From positions 1 through 34,074 of the forward strand of contig JANXUB010000188.1 in the NCBI GenBank assembly GCA_025352105.1: 34,074 nt of DNA. Direction: 5' to 3'. The notes under the pieces are model-generated. The model made no database searches. It had not been told where the DNA came from and worked only from the letters and a program-made list of their open reading frames with translations. Shown here piece by piece: positions 29,116 through 34,074 of the stretch; within the stretch, counting starts at the first letter, position 1; every line of letters starts with the position of its first letter. A program made the position numbers and the translations under genes. Source of the DNA: Burkholderiales bacterium (GTDB taxonomy: Bacteria > Pseudomonadota > Gammaproteobacteria > Burkholderiales > Casimicrobiaceae).

Positions 29116-30432
29116 TTACGCCGTAAAAAGCGCGATGGATTCGACGTGCGCCGTGTGCGGAAACATGTTTGCGACACCCGCGCCCATGAGCCGATAGCCC
29201 TTTTCATGAATGAGAATTCCAGCGTCTCGCGCGAGCGTTGATGGGCTGCAACTCACGTAAACCAGCCGTTCCAGACGCCCGCTGGCGGCCTCCGGCAGCG
29301 CTTTGACGACCTGCACCGCACCATCGCGCGGCGGGTCAATCAAGAGCTTGTTAATCGGTCGTGCGGGCGTCGAAACGGTGTCAAACCAGTCCTCCGCGAT
29401 CTCAAACAGGTTCGCCACGGCGAATTCCGTTTTGTTCGTCAGCCCGTTTAGCGCCGCGTTTTCACGCGCGCGTGCAATGAGTCCCGCCGAGCCCTCAATG
29501 CCGAACGTCAATGCCGCGCGCTGGGCAATCGGCAACGTGAAATTACCCAGCCCGCAGAACAAATCGGCGACGTGATCCGTCGGTTGCAGATCAAGCAAGC
29601 GCATCGCACGACGCACCAGCATTGCGTTGATATGCGGATTCACCTGCGTAAATTCAGTCGGCTGAAAGCTAAAACGCAGGCCAAATTCGTCTAGCTCGTA
29701 ACCCAAGGTGTGCGCCTCTCCGGGGAGCGGGTGCGCGGTATCCGGGCCTTTCGGTTGCAAATACCACTGCACATGGTGCTGCGCAGCAAACGTCCGCAGC
29801 AAGGCGAAATCGGCGTCCGATAACGGCTCCATATGCCGCAATACCAGCATCGGCAGCCCGTCGCCCTCGGCATATTCAATCTGCGGCAAGCGGTCACGAA
29901 TGCTCATGCTGCCGATCAGCTCACGGAGCGGCATTAAGAGCGCCGACACATGCGGCGGCAACACATGACATTCGCGCATGTCCGCCACAAAGCTCGACTT
30001 TTTCTCATGAAAGCCGACCAGCACCGTTTCCTTCTTGGCAACGTAGCGAATCGAGATACGCGCACGATGGCGATAGCCCCAATGCGGGCCTTCAATCGGC
30101 GAATACACCTGCTCGGGCTTCACGTTGCCGATGTGCTTTAAGTTGTCTTCCAGCACGCGCTGTTTGGCAGCGAGCTGCGCACGCGCGTCGAGGTGCTGCA
30201 TGCTGCATCCGCCACAGACGCCGAAGTGCGGGCACTGTGGCGTGACGCGCATCGCGCTTGGCTTGATGATGCGTTCAACCACGGCCTTTTCGAACGTTGG
30301 TTTGCTACGGGTGATGCGCGCTTCGACGATTTCACCGGCGAGCGCGCCCTCAACAAACACCGCTTTGCCGTCATTCCTGGCAATACCCTGGCCTTCGTGG
30401 TCAATCGATTCAATAGCGAGCGTGATGGACAT
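29116..30432 (-). CDS. rlmD: 23S rRNA (uracil1939-C5)-methyltransferase
   Basis: Methylates U1939 of 23S rRNA using SAM; 438 residues. An N-terminal TRAM domain (about 1-55) is followed by [4Fe-4S] ligands Cys67, Cys73, Cys76 (CPHFGVCGGC) and Cys155 (MRECHV). The SAM motif is VADLFCGLGNFTLPIAQR (288-305), the DPPR motif is LLIDPPRDGA, and the catalytic nucleophile is Cys395 in YVSCSPSTLARD. A Gln/Asn-rich turn, FTQVNPHIN, is also as expected. It is divergent from tsaB across 87 bases. Confidence 0.96.
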   Translation of the reverse strand: MSITLAIESIDHEGQGIARNDGKAVFVEGALAGEIVEARITRSKPTFEKAVVERIIKPSAMRVTPQCPHFGVCGGCSMQHLDARAQLAAKQRVLEDNLKHIGNVKPEQVYSPIEGPHWGYRHRARISIRYVAKKETVLVGFHEKKSSFVADMRECHVLPPHVSALLMPLRELIGSMSIRDRLPQIEYAEGDGLPMLVLRHMEPLSDADFALLRTFAAQHHVQWYLQPKGPDTAHPLPGEAHTLGYELDEFGLRFSFQPTEFTQVNPHINAMLVRRAMRLLDLQPTDHVADLFCGLGNFTLPIAQRAALTFGIEGSAGLIARARENAALNGLTNKTEFAVANLFEIAEDWFDTVSTPARPINKLLIDPPRDGAVQVVKALPEAASGRLERLVYVSCSPSTLARDAGILIHEKGYRLMGAGVANMFPHTAHVESIALFTA

Positions 30433-30519
30433 GGCGGTTAGTAGTGTGAGCGAGTTTCAGCGAAGGCGCAATTCTAGGCGGCGTACCGCTACTGGCTCTG
30501 CCGCCTACAATCGTTGTTT

Positions 30520-31215
30520 ATGCCCTGCATCCTCGCCATCGAAACCTCCGCGCACATCGGTGCCGTTGCCATTCTGCGCGGCGAACAATGTGAAGAGGTG
30601 CTCGCAGTAGCGTTTGTGCGCGACGATCAGAAGCTCTCGGCGTGGGTTTTGCCTGCGATTGAGCGAGTGTTTGCCGAGGCCCGGTTCACGCATGCGGTCA
30701 TAGACGCGATTGCCTTCGGCGCTGGGCCGGGCAGCTTCACAGGTGTGCGCACTGCCTGCGCGACGGCGCAATCGCTGGCCTACGCGTGGCAGCGACCACT
30801 TATTGCGATTGATTCGCTGGAGGCGCTGGCGGAGACGTCGTCGGCATCGTCCATTTGCGTCGTGCTGGATGCCCGAATGGGTGAGGTTTTCAGCGCTTCA
30901 TTTGTACGGCTCGCGACGGGCGAATTGCAGCGGCTCGCGGCAACGAATGTTTCTGCCCCCGATGCCGTCGTCGTAAAAGCGGGAGCTCACTTGATCGGCT
31001 CCGGCGCGCATCTTTTGCCTGCACCGCACTTCGCCGCGTTGGCTGCCACCGCACACGCAGAAGCACACTGGGCGCACGGCGTAGCTCGTGTCGCTGCGCG
31101 CAAGGTTGCATGCGGCGAAACCACCGATCCAATGCACGCGGAACCGATCTACGTACGCAATAACGTCGCACTCACCGAGGTCGAACGCAAACTGGCACGT
31201 GAGGCTGTGGCATGA
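30520..31215 (+). CDS. tsaB: tRNA threonylcarbamoyladenosine biosynthesis protein TsaB
   Basis: Partner of TsaD in forming t6A37 in tRNA. From the ATG at 30520 it has 231 residues; the frame has an earlier TTG at 30514 that is less likely. It begins MPCILAIETSAHIGAVAIL and contains AFGAGPGSFTGVRTACATAQSLAYA, the ASKHA-fold hallmark of TsaB, and VLDARMGEVFSASF. The stop overlaps rimI by 4 bases. tsaB-rimI-udg is a common betaproteobacterial order. Confidence 0.95.
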   Translation: MPCILAIETSAHIGAVAILRGEQCEEVLAVAFVRDDQKLSAWVLPAIERVFAEARFTHAVIDAIAFGAGPGSFTGVRTACATAQSLAYAWQRPLIAIDSLEALAETSSASSICVVLDARMGEVFSASFVRLATGELQRLAATNVSAPDAVVVKAGAHLIGSGAHLLPAPHFAALAATAHAEAHWAHGVARVAARKVACGETTDPMHAEPIYVRNNVALTEVERKLAREAVA

Positions 31216-31682
31216 GGAGCCTCAGCTTTTCCACCGCCACTGTTCAATTGCTAAGCGCAGCCGACATTGAAGAGGTCGTCGAAATTGAGCGCCTGTCGAA
31301 CTCACATCCGTGGACAGAGCGTAATTTTCACGACGCGCTGGTGTCCGGCTATCTCTGCCTCGTTGCGCGCGACCACGGGGCGATCACGGGCTTTGCCGTG
31401 GCACGTTTACTCGTCGACGAGGCAGAGCTGTTGTTGATCGCGGTGACGCCCGCTGTGCGGCGACAAGGCGTTGCGCTTTTGCTGTGGATCGACATGGGGG
31501 AACGCCTGCGCGCGAGCGGCGCACGAACGGTGCACCTGGAAGTCCGCGAATCAAATCATTCGGCACAGGCGTTTTACGCCTCACGCGGGTTTGCGCAGTC
31601 GGGCGTCCGGGCGAAGTACTACCCGAACGGCACCCACGATAGCGAACGGGAAGACGCTGTGTTGATGAAAGTGTCGCTATGA
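31212..31682 (+). CDS. rimI: Ribosomal protein S18-alanine N-acetyltransferase
   Basis: GNAT-fold acetyltransferase that modifies the N-terminal Ala of S18; 156 residues. Features are IERLSNSHPWTERNFHDAL, the acetyl-CoA loop VTPAVRRQGVALLL (R/Q-x-x-G-x-A form) and LEVRESNHSAQAFYASRGFAQSGVRAKYY, close to the RimI consensus. It overlaps both neighbours by 4 bases (ATGA), which indicates tight coupling in the tsaB-rimI-udg unit. Confidence 0.94.
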   Translation: MRSLSFSTATVQLLSAADIEEVVEIERLSNSHPWTERNFHDALVSGYLCLVARDHGAITGFAVARLLVDEAELLLIAVTPAVRRQGVALLLWIDMGERLRASGARTVHLEVRESNHSAQAFYASRGFAQSGVRAKYYPNGTHDSEREDAVLMKVSL

Positions 31683-32422
31683 CCAGCCGCGAAGTCATTC
31701 TGCGTGAAATCGGCTTGACGCCGATCTGGGTTAATCGTGCGCCCGTCGTCGAAGCGACCACCGCCGAAATCCACGTGTCCACAACGGCTGTCGCAGCCGC
31801 AGAATCGCCCGAGCCGCTCTCGGAGCCGAAGCAATCGACAGCTGAGCGCGAGTCCGACATCGCCAAGTTGTCGTGGGAGGCGCTGGTCGCAAGCATTGCC
31901 AGCTGCACCGCCTGCAAACTCTGCGAGACGCGCACAAACACCGTCCCCGGCGTCGGAGATCGCTCACCTGCCTGGATGGTCGTCGGCGAAGCGCCGGGCG
32001 AAAACGAGGACAAATCGGGCGAGCCGTTTGTTGGCAAAGCGGGCCAATTGCTCGATGCAATGCTCGCGGCGGTGGGCAAAAAGCGGGGCGACGGCGTCTA
32101 CATCGCAAACGTCATCAAATGCCGCCCCCCGGGTAACCGCAATCCTGAACCCGATGAAATCGCCGCCTGCGCTCCGTATCTGGATCGCCAGATTGCGCTC
32201 GCGCAGCCCAAACTAATTCTGGCTTCTGGCAAATTTGCCGCTCAGACATTACTTAAATCTGACGACACCGTCGGCGCCATGCGCGCCCTACCCGCCGCCA
32301 GCGCCCAGCGCGCGGGCCTACCGATCGTTGTCACCTATCACCCGTCGTACCTGCTGCGCAGCCCGCTCGAAAAGGCCAAAGCGTGGGATGACTTGATGAA
32401 GGCGAAGGCACTGGTGGCGTAA
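31679..32422 (+). CDS. Uracil-DNA glycosylase, family 4 ([4Fe-4S])
   Basis: Removes uracil from DNA; 247 residues. An N-terminal extension of about 70 residues, low in conservation and Ala/Ser/Glu-rich, precedes the domain. Iron-sulfur ligands are likely Cys76 and Cys79 (CTACKLC) with Cys148 and Cys164 (CRPPGNRNP...AAC). Motif A is GEAPGENEDKSGEPFVGKAGQLLD, and motif B is HPSYLLR (221-227). The extension is common in the betaproteobacterial members. It is the last gene of the tsaB unit. Confidence 0.94.
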   Translation: MTSREVILREIGLTPIWVNRAPVVEATTAEIHVSTTAVAAAESPEPLSEPKQSTAERESDIAKLSWEALVASIASCTACKLCETRTNTVPGVGDRSPAWMVVGEAPGENEDKSGEPFVGKAGQLLDAMLAAVGKKRGDGVYIANVIKCRPPGNRNPEPDEIAACAPYLDRQIALAQPKLILASGKFAAQTLLKSDDTVGAMRALPAASAQRAGLPIVVTYHPSYLLRSPLEKAKAWDDLMKAKALVA

Positions 32423-32555
32423 CCTTCACCGCTGGTCGCATAATCGCGAAAAATGCCAGCCCTTGAAAAACCGCTCCAGTGCGGGCATATTGCGATCACT
32501 TTCACAAATTGCGCTCTCCCCCAACTGCTGTGAGCGCCAGCGGAGGACTTAAATA
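32423..32555 (+). promoter_or_regulatory. Intergenic region before lemA
   Basis: A GCGCTC/GAGCGC repeat (about 32509-32535) lies just before the GCGGAGGA Shine-Dalgarno of lemA. No clear sigma-70 or sigma-54 promoter was recognised. Confidence 0.3.
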
Positions 32556-33170
32556 ATGAAACGATTTTTTTTAGCAGTTGCGGCTCTGGTCGCCACGCTC
32601 GGCCTCTCCGGCTGCGGCTACAACGACATGGCGCAGGGCGATCAGTCGATCAAGGCCGCCTGGTCTGAAGTATTGAACCAATATCAGCGGCGCTCCGACC
32701 TGATCCCAAATCTGGTGAACACGGTGAAGGGATACGCCTCGCAGGAGCAGGACACGCTGACCAAAGTCGTCGAAGCACGCGCCCGCGCCACTGGTATTCA
32801 GGCCACGCCGGAGCTCATCAACAACCCCGAGGCGTTTCAGAAATTCATCGCTGCGCAAAACCAGTTGCAAGGCGCATTGAGCCGTCTGCTTGCGGTCTCT
32901 GAAAATTATCCTAACCTAAAGAGCGACGCCCTCTTCCGCGACTTGACCGCGCAGCTCGAAGGCACCGAAAACCGCATCACCGTGGCGCGCAATCGCTACA
33001 TCAAGGCGATTCAGGGCTACAACAACACCGTTGTTTCGTTCCCGTCGAACCTGATCGCTATGGTCTTCGGCTTCAAAGAGAAGCCACAGTTCACGGTTGA
33101 AAACGAAGCCGAGATCAAGACCGCACCGAAGGTTGATTTCAACAAGCCTGCTGTTCCTGCAAAGCCGTAA
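32556..33170 (+). CDS. lemA: LemA family lipoprotein
   Basis: Predicted lipoprotein of 204 residues with the lipobox LSGCGYND (Cys about residue 20). The LemA domain is a helical bundle; the segments SEVLNQYQRRSDLIPNLVNTVKGYASQEQDTL, LSRLLAVSENYPNLKSDALFRDLTAQLEGTENRITVARNRYI and YNNTVVSFPSNLIAMVFGF are diagnostic. Family role is not well defined; it is often paired with TPM-domain proteins of the YgcG type, as here. A strong GGAGGA site precedes the ATG. Confidence 0.95.
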   Translation: MKRFFLAVAALVATLGLSGCGYNDMAQGDQSIKAAWSEVLNQYQRRSDLIPNLVNTVKGYASQEQDTLTKVVEARARATGIQATPELINNPEAFQKFIAAQNQLQGALSRLLAVSENYPNLKSDALFRDLTAQLEGTENRITVARNRYIKAIQGYNNTVVSFPSNLIAMVFGFKEKPQFTVENEAEIKTAPKVDFNKPAVPAKP

Positions 33171-33221
33171 TCGCGTGAGCGGCGTTTTGTCACTCAATCC
33201 GCTGCGCGGAGCGCCGTTTTC

Positions 33222-33262
33222 GTCCCCTCTCCCCTCGCGGGAGAGGGTTAGGGTGAGGGGGC
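33222..33262. repeat. CCCTCTCCCC-family palindrome between lemA and the TPM gene
   Basis: CCCCTCTCCCCTCGCGGGAG, then AGGGTTAGGGTGAGGGGG, a short palindrome with CTCTCCC/GGGAGAG arms around TCGC. It is related to the arms of the element inside nasA. The region is an open frame with the following gene and would read SSPLPSRERVRVRGL if translation began at the GTG at 33175. Confidence 0.75.
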
Positions 33263-33264
33263 TG

Positions 33265-34074
33265 ATGGATAAGGTAGCCCCGTTTGCGGCGATTTTTTTC
33301 GCGTTGCTCGTCAGTACCTTCGCGCTCGCCCAGGACAACGCGCCCATCCCGCCACTCGCCTCGCGCTTCACTGACGCAGCTGGCATTCTCGGCGCCGACG
33401 GCAAACAATCGCTTGAGGCAAAACTCGCCACCTTCGAGCAAACCACAGGCGGACAGCTCGCGGTCCTGATCGTCAAAACCGCCGAGCCGGAAACAATCGA
33501 TCAATACGGCATTCGCGTGGGCGAAGCGTGGAAGATCGGCAAAAAAGGCAAAGATACCGGCGCGATCCTCGTCATCGCGATGAAGGAGAAAAAGCTCCGC
33601 ATCGAAGTCGGCTACGGCTGGGAGGGCGCGCTGCCGGACGTTGAAGCCAAACGCATCATCAGCGAAACCATCACGCCGTTTTTCAAAAAGAGCCAGTTTG
33701 CGCAAGGCATTGACGCTGGCATCGACAAAATTCAGCTCGCGGTCTCCAAAGAAAACAAGGCCGCTGCAACCACTGTCAACGACAAGGGCCAGTGGGAACA
33801 AAGCCACAACGCGAGTGCGACGGACAGCACGATTGAGTCACTTGCAGGTATGGCACCGGTGTTGCTCGGCGTGGTTGCGGTGCTCTCGTTTATCTTGCCG
33901 GCGCTGGTGGTCGGCGTGATTGCCGGGATTGGCACATTTTTCTTCACCAGTGCGCTGCCCGCTGCGGGCATTGCTGCGTTCGTGGGGTTCGTTGGCGCGA
34001 TGATTTTGAAGGGTATTTTCGGCTCGCTCGGCCACTCGCCGCTGGGTGGACGCGGCGTGTATCGCGGTGGCGGT
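33265..34074 (+). CDS. TPM-domain (YgcG-like) exported membrane protein (partial, 3' end outside window)
   Basis: From the ATG at 33265 the frame is open for 270 codons to the window end. A Sec signal peptide (MDKVAPFAAIFFALLVSTFALAQ) supports this start over the in-frame GTG at 33175, whose extra part is repeat sequence. The TPM domain spans about residues 33-160: RFTDAAGILGADGKQSLEAKL, GAILVIAMKEKKLRIEVGYGWEGALPDVEAKRIISETITPFFK. Two or more membrane spans follow (VLLGVVAVLSFILPALVVGVIAGIG), then a Gly-rich tail begins (GGRGVYRGGG). It is paired with lemA. Confidence 0.92.
   Translation, partial: MDKVAPFAAIFFALLVSTFALAQDNAPIPPLASRFTDAAGILGADGKQSLEAKLATFEQTTGGQLAVLIVKTAEPETIDQYGIRVGEAWKIGKKGKDTGAILVIAMKEKKLRIEVGYGWEGALPDVEAKRIISETITPFFKKSQFAQGIDAGIDKIQLAVSKENKAAATTVNDKGQWEQSHNASATDSTIESLAGMAPVLLGVVAVLSFILPALVVGVIAGIGTFFFTSALPAAGIAAFVGFVGAMILKGIFGSLGHSPLGGRGVYRGGG

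Noticed and set aside
1-34074. CRISPR arrays, tRNA genes, transposases, prophage or integron parts
   Set aside because: No spaced direct repeats, tRNA-like folds, or transposase/integrase motifs were seen on either strand.

Overview
The window looks like chromosomal DNA of a free-living betaproteobacterium (Burkholderiales-like). The basis is gene content and order, the moderately high GC, and protein style; no rRNA or other taxonomic marker is present, so the assignment is an inference. No tRNA, rRNA, CRISPR array, prophage or transposase gene was seen. Nearly all of the sequence is housekeeping or assimilatory metabolism.

Layout. (1) 1-7568, all on the minus strand and read from right to left: the complete mlaFEDACB phospholipid-transport operon, an ABC-2 exporter pair (YadG/YadH type), an IbaG/BolA protein, murA, and the start of hisG, which runs off the window edge. 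(2) 7721-11018: rsmI (minus), divergent from an lpoA-like gene, yraN, a dolP-like BON lipoprotein gene and a tusA-like gene (plus). (3) 11052-12872 (minus): an unusual J-like/RDD/TPR-like membrane protein. (4) 13054-15295 (minus): the rpsP-rimM-trmD-rplS operon, with a long leader and a probable internal promoter before rplS. (5) 15486-28587: an assimilatory nitrate island. It holds nirB-nirD-nasA (minus), divergent from narK and a PP2C phosphatase/protein-kinase fusion (plus), then nrtA-nrtB-nrtD (minus) and the ANTAR regulator nasT (minus). (6) 28588-29115: a long intergenic stretch with a probable small RNA that ends at a strong terminator. (7) 29116-32422: rlmD (minus), then tsaB-rimI-udg (plus). 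(8) 32556-34074: lemA and a TPM-domain gene cut by the window edge.

The most informative part is the control of the nitrate island. The nrtA leader can be read almost completely: a sigma-54 -24/-12 element, a 5'-terminal hairpin with an A1/G4 hexaloop, a second A1/G4 hexaloop hairpin that excludes the 5' strand of an intrinsic terminator, the terminator with its U-tract, then a Shine-Dalgarno and the nrtA ATG. This is the architecture expected for ANTAR-protein antitermination, and the ANTAR protein NasT is encoded directly upstream. A second, near-consensus sigma-54 element precedes narK. Both promoters have a similar NtrC-like GC-N11-GC box about 40 bp upstream. Nitrogen limitation (sigma-54/NtrC) and nitrate (NasT) would therefore be integrated at transcription start and at leader readthrough. 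No NasS partner is in the window, and the NasT receiver appears to lack its phospho-acceptor Asp.

Three dispersed palindromic repeat families occur. One has two copies of a 64-67 bp element whose ends read TGTGGGAGCG and CGCTCCCACA. One is a CCCTCTCCCC-type family, one copy of which is inserted in frame inside nasA. One is a CCGTTCG...CGAACGG element between narK and the kinase gene.
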